Source: an uncultured Clostridia bacterium (GTDB lineage: Bacteria; Bacillota; Clostridia; Oscillospirales; Ruminococcaceae). Taken from it: a DNA stretch of 35,709 nucleotides. The stretch's first letter is position 1. Each line of letters starts with the position of its first letter. The stretch spans positions 1 to 35,709 of the forward strand of contig CANQJW010000006.1 of assembly GCA_947624345.1 (NCBI GenBank), read 5' to 3'. Positions 1-6,929 of the stretch are shown here, in pieces. Both the position numbers and the translations under genes were made by a program. The notes under the pieces are model-generated. The model saw only the letters and a list, made by a program, of their open reading frames with translations, made no database searches and was not told the origin of the DNA.

Positions 1-18
1 GTAATTTGCGTTGTACAT
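1..18 (-). CDS. 5' end of an unidentified leftward gene (six codons)
   Basis: Read on the minus strand, an ATG at 18 opens MYNANY and runs off the window. The start is supported by a full AAGGAGGA ribosome-binding site seven bases upstream (25-32) and a good sigma-A promoter at 48-76. Six codons are too few to identify a product. The gene is divergent from the candidate small RNA to its right, and its ribosome-binding site matches that RNA's linker in antisense over eight bases. Confidence 0.7.
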
Positions 19-47
19 AGTAGTTCCTCCTTAAGTTTGGTAACTAT

Positions 48-76
48 AATATAACATATTTTGAGAGGGGTGTCAA
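48..76 (-). promoter_or_regulatory. Sigma-A promoter of the leftward gene
   Basis: On the minus strand TTGACA (71-76) and TATATT (48-53) are separated by 17 bases. The -35 box and the 15 bases beyond it (71-91) match 20 of 21 bases at 29907-29927, upstream of the aldolase-like gene. Confidence 0.75.
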
Positions 77-79
77 GTA

Positions 80-102
80 TTTTTCAAAAAATTTTTGAAA
101 AA
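80..102. promoter_or_regulatory. 23-bp AT-rich palindrome between divergent promoters
   Basis: TTTTTCAAAAA and TTTTTGAAAAA form perfect 11-bp arms around a single A at 91. The element lies between the -35 boxes of two divergent promoters (71-76 minus, 117-122 plus). It could be an operator for a dimeric regulator, a shared UP element, or both. Only the symmetry and position are observed. Confidence 0.5.
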
Positions 103-116
103 ATATAAAAAAAGAC

Positions 117-144
117 TTGACATATTAAATTTAAGTGTTATAAT
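117..144 (+). promoter_or_regulatory. Sigma-A promoter reading into a short terminated transcript
   Basis: TTGACA (117-122) and TATAAT (139-144) are both perfect, with a 16-base spacer. Transcription should start near 151. No credible coding sequence lies between it and the terminator at 200-236. Confidence 0.75.
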
Positions 145-150
145 ATAATT

Positions 151-237
151 GTTACAGCAATGAAAACAATTTTTTGATTTTCATAAAACGATCTCCTTAA
201 TATTTCGCAGACCATAGTGTCTGCGAAATATTTTTTG
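151..237 (+). ncRNA. Candidate small RNA with an anti-Shine-Dalgarno linker
   Basis: The transcript predicted from the promoter at 117-144 would be about 85 nt. It shows a 5' hairpin (ATGAAAA 160-166 with TTTTCAT 178-184), a linker at 185-199 containing TCTCCTTAA, and a perfect 13-bp terminator hairpin. CUCCUU is complementary to ribosome-binding sites, so pairing with mRNA start regions is plausible. The divergent gene at 1-18 and the sulfotransferase gene both carry TTAAGGAG at their start. The only ORF inside, MKTIF, has no ribosome-binding site. A leader/attenuator is the alternative. The RNA family is not recognised. Confidence 0.5.
200..236 (+). terminator. Rho-independent terminator, 13-bp perfect stem
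   Basis: ATATTTCGCAGAC (200-212) pairs with GTCTGCGAAATAT (219-231) around a six-base loop, followed by a run of six T at 231-236. Confidence 0.85.
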
Positions 238-342
238 CCTAATTTTAAATTAAAATTCACACTTATTCGCCAAAGCTACGCTTTTCATCTGTTAATCCAA
301 CTACAAAATCAACACATACATTATATAAAAAAGAAGCTATAA

Positions 343-415
343 AGATTAAAAGAGGTAAGATGTCTTGCCTCTTATTTTTATTACTTTTAATCTTAATCTC
401 TTACCTCTTGTTTCC
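343..415. repeat. Inverted AGAGGTAAGA/TCTTACCTCT intergenic repeat
   Basis: AAGAGGTAAGA (350-360) faces TCTTGCCTCTT (363-373) and again TCTTACCTCTT-type sequence near 399-409. The unit resembles AGAGATTAGA-type repeats in other intergenic gaps here. A weak terminator role is possible. I see no gene between 240 and 422. Confidence 0.5.
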
Positions 416-422
416 GAATGCA

Positions 423-451
423 TTGACATAATACTAGAAAAATAGTATAAT
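423..451 (+). promoter_or_regulatory. Consensus promoter of alaR-alaT-ispE with a small inverted repeat
   Basis: TTGACA (423-428), a 17-base spacer and TATAAT (446-451) match the sigma-A consensus exactly. The spacer and -10 region contain ATACTA...TAGTAT, a six-base inverted repeat around GAAAAA, placed where an autoregulatory AsnC/Lrp protein could bind. The operator role is inferred. Confidence 0.8.
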
Positions 452-483
452 TATCATAACCTTACCAGAATGGAGGATTATAT

Positions 484-969
484 ATGGACTCTTTACTAAA
501 ACTTTTAAAGAAGAATGCACGGCTTTCAAATTCAGAGTTGGGTGTTATGCTCGGGATTTCTGAACAGGAAGTCGCTGAGAGAATAGAACAGCTTGAAAAT
601 GACGGAATTATCAAGGGCTATAACACTGTCATAAACGAACAGGCGGCTACCGACGGCGGAGATCTGGTTACAGCTCTTATTGAGCTCAAGGTTTCGCCAA
701 AAGCGCAGAGCGGATTTGATGAGATTGCAAGAACGATCAGTCAGTATGATGAGGTTGAGAATGTCTGGCTTATGTCGGGCGGATATGATTTGGGCATCAC
801 AATAAAGGGAACAAATCTTATGGAGATTTCCCTGTTTGTTGCTCAGCGTCTTGCTCCGCTGGAGGGAATTTTGTCAACCGCCACACACTTTGTGCTTAAA
901 AAATATAAAGATAACGGAATCGACCTTTCCGACAAAATTATTGATGAAAGAGGATTAGTTTCCCCATGA
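484..969 (+). CDS. alaR: Lrp/AsnC-family transcriptional regulator, AlaR-like
   Basis: This is a 161-residue DNA-binding regulator. Residues 1-50 form the AsnC-type helix-turn-helix (LSNSELGVMLGISEQEV), and residues 60-150 the RAM/Lrp ligand-sensing domain with the block VWLMSGGYDLGITIKG. From memory the C-terminal half (FDEIA...LMSG.YDL...THFVLKKYK) closely resembles Bacillus subtilis AlaR, which acts with the alanine transaminase AlaT. The start is set by GGAGG at 472-476, seven bases before ATG. Its stop overlaps the next start in ATGA, so the two are translationally coupled. It probably senses alanine or a related amino acid and controls the aminotransferase behind it; the effector is inferred. 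Confidence 0.85.
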   Translation: MDSLLKLLKKNARLSNSELGVMLGISEQEVAERIEQLENDGIIKGYNTVINEQAATDGGDLVTALIELKVSPKAQSGFDEIARTISQYDEVENVWLMSGGYDLGITIKGTNLMEISLFVAQRLAPLEGILSTATHFVLKKYKDNGIDLSDKIIDERGLVSP

Positions 970-2141
970 TGGATTATAGCAGGATAATAAATAAAAAAAC
1001 CAGAGAAATGAAGCCCTCAGGGATAAGGAAGTTTTTCGACCTTGCTCAGACTATGGAAAATGTCATTGCTCTTGGAGTGGGCGAACCTAACTTTCAAACC
1101 CCTTGGCCAATAAGGCGTGCGGCAATAACTGCTCTTGAGCGTGGAAAGACATTCTATACTGCCAATTCGGGACTTATTGATTTGAGAAAATCTATTTCAG
1201 AATATGTTATAGATTACGCAAAGACTGAATACTCTCCTGCTGATGAGATAATCGTCACAGTTGGCGGCTCGGAGGCTATTGACCTTTCTATCCGTGCGAT
1301 TGTCGAACCTGGCGATGAGGTGCTTATTGTCGAGCCGTGCTTTGTCTGCTACACACCGATTGTTGAACTTGCAGGCGGAACGCCCGTTGTAGTCGAGACA
1401 AAAGCTGAGAACGACTTCAAGCTGACGGCCGAAGCTCTCAAAGAAAAAATAACCGACAAAACAAAGGTTCTGATTCTGCCCTTTCCTAACAATCCTACGG
1501 GTGCTATTATGACAAAAGATGAGCTTGAGCCTATTGCCGAGGTTTTAAGAGATACAAATATTATCGTTCTGTCCGACGAGATTTACTCGGAGCTGACCTA
1601 CGGCAGAAAGCATCATTCAATCGTAGAGTGTGACGGAATGAGAGAGAGAACTATACTTATTAACGGCTTTTCAAAGGCTTTTGCCATGACAGGCTGGCGA
1701 CTTGGATTCTTATGCGGACCCAGCGAGCTTGTCAAGCAGATACTTAAAATTCATCAGTACGCTATTATGTCGTCACCGACGGTTAGCCAGTATGCCGCAA
1801 TAGAGGCTCTTAAAAATTGTAGAATCGACATTGATATGATGGTTGAGGAATACAACATGAGACGGCGTTTCTGCGTTCATGGCTTTAACGAGATAGGTCT
1901 TGACTGCTTTGAGCCTGAGGGAGCGTTCTATGTGTTTCCCTGTATAAAATCAACAGGGCTTTCCAGTCAGGAGTTCTGCGAGAAACTCTTGTATACTAAG
2001 AATGTAGCCGTTGTTCCGGGTGACGCTTTCGGTGATTGCGGCGAGGGATTTATCCGTGTTTCTTATGCCTATTCTCTTGAGCATCTCAAAAAGGCTATTA
2101 AGAAAATAGGCGAGTTTGTTCGTGAAATCGAGGGAAAATAA
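966..2141 (+). CDS. alaT: PLP-dependent class I aminotransferase, AlaT-like
   Basis: The 391-residue cytoplasmic enzyme has fold type I aminotransferase features: SYTAN-like substrate block YTANSGL near residue 60, PNNPTGA near 175, and the Schiff-base lysine in GFSKAFAMTGWRLGF near residue 238. The N-terminal KPSGIRKFFDLA and the block LGVGEP match B. subtilis AlaT (YugH) from memory, so transamination between alanine/pyruvate and glutamate/2-oxoglutarate is the likely reaction; aspartate is possible. It overlaps alaR by four bases and is followed directly by ispE with no gap (TAA then ATG). Pairing with an AlaR-like regulator supports the call. Confidence 0.85.
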   Translation: MMDYSRIINKKTREMKPSGIRKFFDLAQTMENVIALGVGEPNFQTPWPIRRAAITALERGKTFYTANSGLIDLRKSISEYVIDYAKTEYSPADEIIVTVGGSEAIDLSIRAIVEPGDEVLIVEPCFVCYTPIVELAGGTPVVVETKAENDFKLTAEALKEKITDKTKVLILPFPNNPTGAIMTKDELEPIAEVLRDTNIIVLSDEIYSELTYGRKHHSIVECDGMRERTILINGFSKAFAMTGWRLGFLCGPSELVKQILKIHQYAIMSSPTVSQYAAIEALKNCRIDIDMMVEEYNMRRRFCVHGFNEIGLDCFEPEGAFYVFPCIKSTGLSSQEFCEKLLYTKNVAVVPGDAFGDCGEGFIRVSYAYSLEHLKKAIKKIGEFVREIEGK

Positions 2142-3035
2142 ATGTATAAAAGCATTACTCTGAAAGCCCCTGCGAAGATAAATCTCATACTTGATATTGT
2201 CGGCAAGAGAGCGGACGGCTATCACAATCTCCGCTCGGTTATGCAGACAATATCTATTTTTGATTATGTAACTTTGAGTGTCCAGGGCGAAAAATGCAGG
2301 CTACCAGAAATATCAATAACCTGCGATAGGCCTGATATTCCTACAAATAAAAGAAACATTGCATATAAAGCTTGCATGGCATTTTTCAATCACATAGGAG
2401 AAATGCCGTTTGAGAGAATTACAATACACATTGAAAAAAATATCCCAAGTGGTGCCGGTCTTGGCGGCGGAAGCTCTGACGGAGCAGCGGTGCTTTTGGG
2501 GCTGAACACACTATGTGGAAATGCTTTTTCAGTTGAAGAGCTTTGCAAAATAGGTGCTACAGTCGGAGCTGATGTTCCCTTTTGCATTGTCGGAGGAACT
2601 GCCCTTTGTGAGGGAATCGGCGATATTATAACTCCGCTGAAACCACTACCCAAATGTGAAATACTTGTTGTTAAGCCTGATATTTCAATCTCAACTCCCC
2701 TGTCCTACAAGAAATTTGACGAGCTTGTAAATCCAAAGCTGTCTGACTTTGACGCTTTTATGAACGCCCTTGAAAGCGACGACTTGCTAATCATTTCAGT
2801 CGCGCTTTCAAATTCGCTAGAGGGCGTGACCGACGAAATTGTAATTCATGATATAAAAAGTGATATGCTAAAAGCTGGGGCTTTGGGCTCTGTGATGACA
2901 GGAAGCGGTTCGGCGGTTTTCGGGATATTTGATGATGATAATACGGCCAAACAGTGTGCTGAGATATTTAATGGAAAAATGTTCTGTCAGATTTGCTCGT
3001 CTTTAAAATCAGGTGCAGAAATTATAGAAGAATAA
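2142..3035 (+). CDS. ispE: 4-diphosphocytidyl-2-C-methyl-D-erythritol kinase IspE
   Basis: IspE phosphorylates CDP-methylerythritol with ATP in the MEP route to isoprenoid precursors. The 297-residue protein has the GHMP kinase architecture: N-terminal APAKINLILDIVGKRADGYH (residues 9-28), the ATP-binding loop IPSGAGLGGGSSDGAA near residue 102, and the C-terminal glycine-rich MTGSGSAVFG. Length is normal for the family. Its ATG follows the aminotransferase stop with zero spacing, so it probably depends on coupled translation. It has no functional link to alanine metabolism and seems to be a housekeeping passenger of the operon. A hairpin lies just downstream. Confidence 0.95.
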   Translation: MYKSITLKAPAKINLILDIVGKRADGYHNLRSVMQTISIFDYVTLSVQGEKCRLPEISITCDRPDIPTNKRNIAYKACMAFFNHIGEMPFERITIHIEKNIPSGAGLGGGSSDGAAVLLGLNTLCGNAFSVEELCKIGATVGADVPFCIVGGTALCEGIGDIITPLKPLPKCEILVVKPDISISTPLSYKKFDELVNPKLSDFDAFMNALESDDLLIISVALSNSLEGVTDEIVIHDIKSDMLKAGALGSVMTGSGSAVFGIFDDDNTAKQCAEIFNGKMFCQICSSLKSGAEIIEE

Positions 3036-3042
3036 ATATATG

Positions 3043-3070
3043 AAAAAGCCAGCAGAAATCTCTGTTGGCT
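3043..3070 (-). terminator. Bidirectional terminator between ispE and the CHAP gene
   Basis: AGCCAGCAGA (3047-3056) pairs with TCTGTTGGCT (3061-3070), with one G-U pair and a four-base loop. On the minus strand it ends in five T, a good terminator for the CHAP gene. On the plus strand the tail TAATTATT is weak. Confidence 0.7.
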
Positions 3071-3094
3071 TAATTATTGCTATAATAAACTTTT

Positions 3095-4993
3095 CTATGC
3101 TTTTACTGCATCTGAATACTTTCCATAAAGCGTGTATCCGCCGCTTTCTTTGTATGCTCTTATTTTAAAGGTGTGCTTTCCGCTTGACGATAGATTCTTT
3201 ATCATAGCCTTAAACTTTGGTGATGATACCGTCTTAACCCGAACATAGATTTTACCAGAAAGCATATAAATTTGATACTTTGCAGCACCGTTTACAGGCT
3301 TCCACGATAGGGTTACATTGTTACTCGCATCCTTCACAGCAATAACGCCCTTAACCTTTCCGGGGGTTGTTGTTACATATGCAGCATTTGAACTGTAACT
3401 CGAAATGTCTTTGCCTGATATTTTCTTTACAGCCTTTACCTTGAACGCGTATGTCGTACCCCTTTTAAGCTTTCCTATGCTTGCAGAACACTTATTCCCG
3501 GAAACGGTTTTAAGCTTTGTCAGCTTTCCGCTATCCGCCTGAGCATATATTTCATAACTGTTAGCACCATAAACGCTTGTCCACGAAAGATTTACTGTAG
3601 ACCTCGATTTAAGCCGTGCTTTTAGATGAGTGGGCTTATCAGGTCTTGTATATGCCTTTAAGACAGATGAATAATTTCCTACATAGGTTTTGGTGTCTGT
3701 CTTTTTATAAGCCCTTACCTTAAACTTATAAGATGATGCCTTTTTAAGGCCTGATAGCTTATATGAATTAGATGCCACAGTTGCGATCTTAACATACTTC
3801 TTCTTTGATGAATCGTATTTATACACCTTGTACCCTGTGACCTTGGAAAGCTTTTCCCATGAAAGAGTTATCGAACTTTTATTGCAGCTTGATACTCTCA
3901 GATTTGTAACAGTGGCAGGCTTTACCTTAACAGTACAGGTGTCCGGCAGTCCGCTCACTGATCTTGCCGTAATTGTGACAACGCCCACACTCTTCCCTGT
4001 AACAGCACCATTATTTGAAACAGTTGCTATTGAATTATCGCTTGATGTCCAGGTCAGTATGTCATTTGTGTCTTTGGGCAGCATTGTGCTTTTAATGGTC
4101 TTTGTGCTTCCGGTCATAACCGTTATCGAGCTTTTATTAAGCGTAACGTTTGTAGCCAGTGGTTCACTCACAATATAAAACTCTCTCAGATTGCTCTTGG
4201 TTATTTCATTAGATGAAGAATAATTTATAATCTGTGCGACATAATGTCCCTCCGGCAGAGTTAAAGTTAAAGACGAACCTTTCAGATCAGGAGTCGATGA
4301 AACCAGATTACTGCTGTTATATTTACCGTCGGCGTTGTATTCAAATATATTTAATGTCGAGTATGCTGTGTTTGTACTGTTTGTCCACGAAAATGTCTTT
4401 TCAGTATTCTGAAGTGATGCGTATTTTGTTGTTAAAACAGGCTTTGAAGCTTTTATATACGCCTTGCTGTATCTGAAAAAGCTTACATCAGAATCAAGCT
4501 TATTCAATTTTACTGTTCGGTTATATTTTGCATAACAGCCGTTACTGTCATACCATGTCCAGTTCTGTTCGAACAGGACTACCTCATTGCCGTTTATCTC
4601 CTTGACAATAGCCCAGTGTGATGAATTTCCATAGATATCCCCTACCTGTGGGGTTTTAATCTTTGTAAAATATCCGTCATCGCAAAGCGGTGTGTCTCCG
4701 GGCCAGAGATTATATACAGTGCAGCCATAGACCGCTTTATAGAATTTAGTTACAAGAGCCGCACAGCAATAAGTAGGATCGTCCCACATCCCTGCTACAT
4801 TGCTGTCGTTTCTTGGTATGTATATAGCTTGTACAGTCACTCCGTTAAAGGTCATTGTATCGACTACCTGTCCCGCTTTGGTTACCGTAACGGTAGTCGC
4901 ATTCGCATATATCGGTATGTCAAACGCCGTTAACATCATAACAAGCATAATGCAAACCGACACAATGCGTCTGTGCAAACTTATTCCTTTCAT
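3095..4993 (-). CDS. Secreted CHAP-domain protein with Big_2 and three Fn3 repeats
   Basis: From the ATG at 4993 (632 aa) the protein has a signal peptide, residues 1-32 ending IYANA. A CHAP-like papain-fold hydrolase domain follows at about 60-180, with putative catalytic Cys in YCCAALV (76/77), His126 in SSHWAIV and an EQNW motif at 142-145. A linker region precedes a Big_2 Ig-like domain (about 275-355, LNKSSITVMTGST) and three Fn3-type modules to the C-terminus, each with LSW and YKFKV-type motifs. It is probably an exported peptidoglycan amidase/endopeptidase or other surface cysteine hydrolase. No sortase or dockerin signal is seen. The tracked ORF starts 21 codons earlier; GAGGAGAGGAAA before 4993 and the signal peptide favour the later start. 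Confidence 0.8.
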   Translation of the reverse strand: MKGISLHRRIVSVCIMLVMMLTAFDIPIYANATTVTVTKAGQVVDTMTFNGVTVQAIYIPRNDSNVAGMWDDPTYCCAALVTKFYKAVYGCTVYNLWPGDTPLCDDGYFTKIKTPQVGDIYGNSSHWAIVKEINGNEVVLFEQNWTWYDSNGCYAKYNRTVKLNKLDSDVSFFRYSKAYIKASKPVLTTKYASLQNTEKTFSWTNSTNTAYSTLNIFEYNADGKYNSSNLVSSTPDLKGSSLTLTLPEGHYVAQIINYSSSNEITKSNLREFYIVSEPLATNVTLNKSSITVMTGSTKTIKSTMLPKDTNDILTWTSSDNSIATVSNNGAVTGKSVGVVTITARSVSGLPDTCTVKVKPATVTNLRVSSCNKSSITLSWEKLSKVTGYKVYKYDSSKKKYVKIATVASNSYKLSGLKKASSYKFKVRAYKKTDTKTYVGNYSSVLKAYTRPDKPTHLKARLKSRSTVNLSWTSVYGANSYEIYAQADSGKLTKLKTVSGNKCSASIGKLKRGTTYAFKVKAVKKISGKDISSYSSNAAYVTTTPGKVKGVIAVKDASNNVTLSWKPVNGAAKYQIYMLSGKIYVRVKTVSSPKFKAMIKNLSSSGKHTFKIRAYKESGGYTLYGKYSDAVKA

Positions 4994-5074
4994 TTTCCTC
5001 TCCTCACATAACACATAACAAATTGCACATATCTCTTTATCGTGCTTATCAAGCATTATTCGTCATTATTCTAC

Positions 5075-5103
5075 ATCATAACACAAATTTAATAATAAAT
5101 CAA
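5075..5103 (-). promoter_or_regulatory. Promoter of the CHAP-domain gene
   Basis: On the minus strand TTGATT (5098-5103) and TATGAT (5075-5080) are 17 bases apart, about 80 bases before the start codon. Confidence 0.6.
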
Positions 5104-5123
5104 TAGTTTTAAAATAGAAACAA

Positions 5124-5205
5124 AAACCAAGAGACAAGATTCAAGGATTTATTAGCTAATATATAACTCAATCTCTTTCTTCTTGTCTCGGAATCTTGAT
5201 TCTAT
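5124..5205. repeat. Inverted repeat after glgA, possible terminator
   Basis: AAGAGACAAGATTC at the left faces TCTTGTCTC and GGAATCTTGATTC at the right across about 40 bases. On the minus strand a T-rich tract (TTGGTTTTTG) follows, so it could end glgA transcription. Its composition places it with the AGAGATTAGA-type repeats in other gaps. Confidence 0.45.
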
Positions 5206-5206
5206 A

Positions 5207-6631
5207 TCAAATACTTCTATATAAATTCTGATAGCTTAATGCTGATTTATTCCAGCTAAAATCCTCCTTCATTGCGTGAATAACTAATCTTCCCCATATC
5301 ATCTTATTGTCATAGAATGCTCTTGCCCTTGCACAAGCACCAAGCATATCGTGAGCATTATAAGTCTTGAATGTAAATCCGTTTCCTGTTATATCTCCCA
5401 TATGAGCCTCGCCGGCATCGGTTATACTGTCACGAAGTCCCCCTGTTTCACGAACAATAGGAATCGTTCCGTATCTGAGCGAAATCATCTGTGCCAGACC
5501 GCAAGGCTCGCTCTGTGAAGGCATCAAGAACATATCCGCGCCCGCATAAATTCTCTTGGAAAGTTCTGGGATAAAACCTATTTTTACTCCCACTCTGTCG
5601 GGATAACGGTATGCCATCTCATTGAAGAAATCTTCGTAAATCTTTTCTCCCGAACCAAGAATTGCAAACTTGTATCCGAGGTTTACAATATCCTCAAAAA
5701 CATACTTTATTAAATCAAGTCCTTTGTGAGAAACGAATCTTGTCACGATTCCTATGATAGGCTCATTGCCCGACTTAATTCCCATCTCGTCGCAGAGTCT
5801 CTTTTTGCAGATTTTCTTGCCGAACATATCGTTCACGCTATAGTTTTTAGGAATAACCTTATCCGTTTCAGGATTGTAAACATCTCTGTCAATTCCGTTT
5901 AGTATTCCACTTAGCTTATACTGCTTGTTTACAAGCTCTCTGTCCATTCCGTGAGCATACCATGCGTCTAATATCTCCCAAGCATAGCTTGGCGAAACAG
6001 TTGTAACCCTATCTGATACCTCAATAGCGGCTTTCATAAAGTTTACATCGCCATCGTATTCAAGCATATTTGTGTGATATAATGGTATCCCCATTATATC
6101 GTTGATAAGATCAAGCCCATAACGACCCTGATACTGAATATTGTGTATTGTGAAAACTGTCTTTATATCCTCAAAGCCTGACTGATAACGGTAGAAAATA
6201 TCATAATATACAGGAACTAATGCTGTCTGCCAATCGTTTGCGTTTATAACATCGGGCTTGAAGTCGATATGATGCAAAAGCTCTAAAACTGCTCTTGAAA
6301 AGAATATAAACCTCTCTGCATCATCATAAAAGCCATATAACCCCTCTCGTGCGAAGTAATACTCGTTATCTAAAAGATAATAAGTAACACCATTTACCAC
6401 TGCAGTGAATACTCCGCAATACTGGTTTCTCCATGCAACAGGAACATAAAAATTTGTCACAAAATTAAGCTTATCCAAAAGCTCGGGCTTTATTGTTCCG
6501 TATTTAGGTATAACCACTCTACATTCGTCCCCGGCTTCGTTGAGTGCTCTTGGCAATGAGCCTGCTACATCTGCAAGTCCCCCCGACGCTGCAAAAGGTA
6601 GTGCTTCACTCGCTGTATATAAAATTTTCAT
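5207..6631 (-). CDS. glgA: Glycogen synthase GlgA (ADP-glucose type, GT5)
   Basis: GlgA transfers glucose from ADP-glucose to the non-reducing end of an alpha-1,4-glucan. The 474-residue GT-B protein has the N-terminal synthase domain (MKILYTASEALPFAASGGLADVAGSLP), the IHNIQYQG block near residue 165, and the C-terminal GT1-like region with FLMPSQSEPCGLAQM near 375. The usual KXGGL lysine near residue 15 is Ala (AASGGL), which I believe is common in clostridial homologues. Start: GGAGG at suitable distance before ATG 6631. It is last of the glg genes and separated from glgD by about 300 bp with a candidate promoter and repeats. Confidence 0.93.
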   Translation of the reverse strand: MKILYTASEALPFAASGGLADVAGSLPRALNEAGDECRVVIPKYGTIKPELLDKLNFVTNFYVPVAWRNQYCGVFTAVVNGVTYYLLDNEYYFAREGLYGFYDDAERFIFFSRAVLELLHHIDFKPDVINANDWQTALVPVYYDIFYRYQSGFEDIKTVFTIHNIQYQGRYGLDLINDIMGIPLYHTNMLEYDGDVNFMKAAIEVSDRVTTVSPSYAWEILDAWYAHGMDRELVNKQYKLSGILNGIDRDVYNPETDKVIPKNYSVNDMFGKKICKKRLCDEMGIKSGNEPIIGIVTRFVSHKGLDLIKYVFEDIVNLGYKFAILGSGEKIYEDFFNEMAYRYPDRVGVKIGFIPELSKRIYAGADMFLMPSQSEPCGLAQMISLRYGTIPIVRETGGLRDSITDAGEAHMGDITGNGFTFKTYNAHDMLGACARARAFYDNKMIWGRLVIHAMKEDFSWNKSALSYQNLYRSI

Positions 6632-6670
6632 ATCCGTTTCCTCCGTTCAAAACATAGATGTCCGCTTCTA

Positions 6671-6726
6671 GATGTTAGAGATTAGATGTTAGAGATCAGA
6701 TGTTAGAGATCAGATGCTAAAAGTTA
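6671..6726. repeat. 14-bp tandem repeat, four units
   Basis: GATGTTAGAGATTA, GATGTTAGAGATCA, GATGTTAGAGATCA and GATGCTAAAAGTTA run head to tail. The array lies in the probable 5' leader of glgA and has the TTAGAGAT core of the dispersed repeats. Confidence 0.85.
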
Positions 6727-6755
6727 GAATTTTATGTTAGAGATAGTGCCTCGTT

Positions 6756-6784
6756 ATTTTAACACTGATACTCCGATAAAACAA
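6756..6784 (-). promoter_or_regulatory. Candidate promoter of glgA
   Basis: On the minus strand TTGTTT (6779-6784) and TAAAAT (6756-6761) are 17 bases apart. This would let glgA be transcribed separately from glgBCD, with the tandem repeat in its leader. Confidence 0.4.
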
Positions 6785-6929
6785 GCGTTAATTTTAGCCA
6801 ATTTAACAAATAATTATCAATTGTCCATTGTAAATTATCCATTGAAAAGCCTGCCGTTGTAGAAAGTTTAGTATTTAACTAGTTTTCCAATGGCGGAAGA
6901 GCCGCCGGCGGATCATCGACAATTGTCAA

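Larger units (their letters stand above)
6632..6929. other. Repeat-rich gap between glgD and glgA, no gene
   Basis: This gap holds a 14-bp tandem repeat (6671-6726), a candidate glgA promoter (6756-6784), an ATTATCAATTGTCCATTGTAA-type extragenic repeat (about 6810-6850), and a GC-rich palindromic patch GCCGCCGGCGG near 6902. No ORF with a ribosome-binding site is seen. Confidence 0.6.

Noticed and set aside
160-177. Leader peptide MKTIF in the candidate small RNA
   Set aside because: No ribosome-binding site precedes the ATG and five codons carry no regulatory codon pattern.
2390-2653. 87-codon ORF antisense to ispE
   Set aside because: Pro/Ser-rich shadow of the GHMP kinase glycine-rich segment, without a ribosome-binding site.
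6657-6745. CRISPR-like array
   Set aside because: The 14-bp units are directly adjacent with no unique spacers, and no cas genes are nearby.
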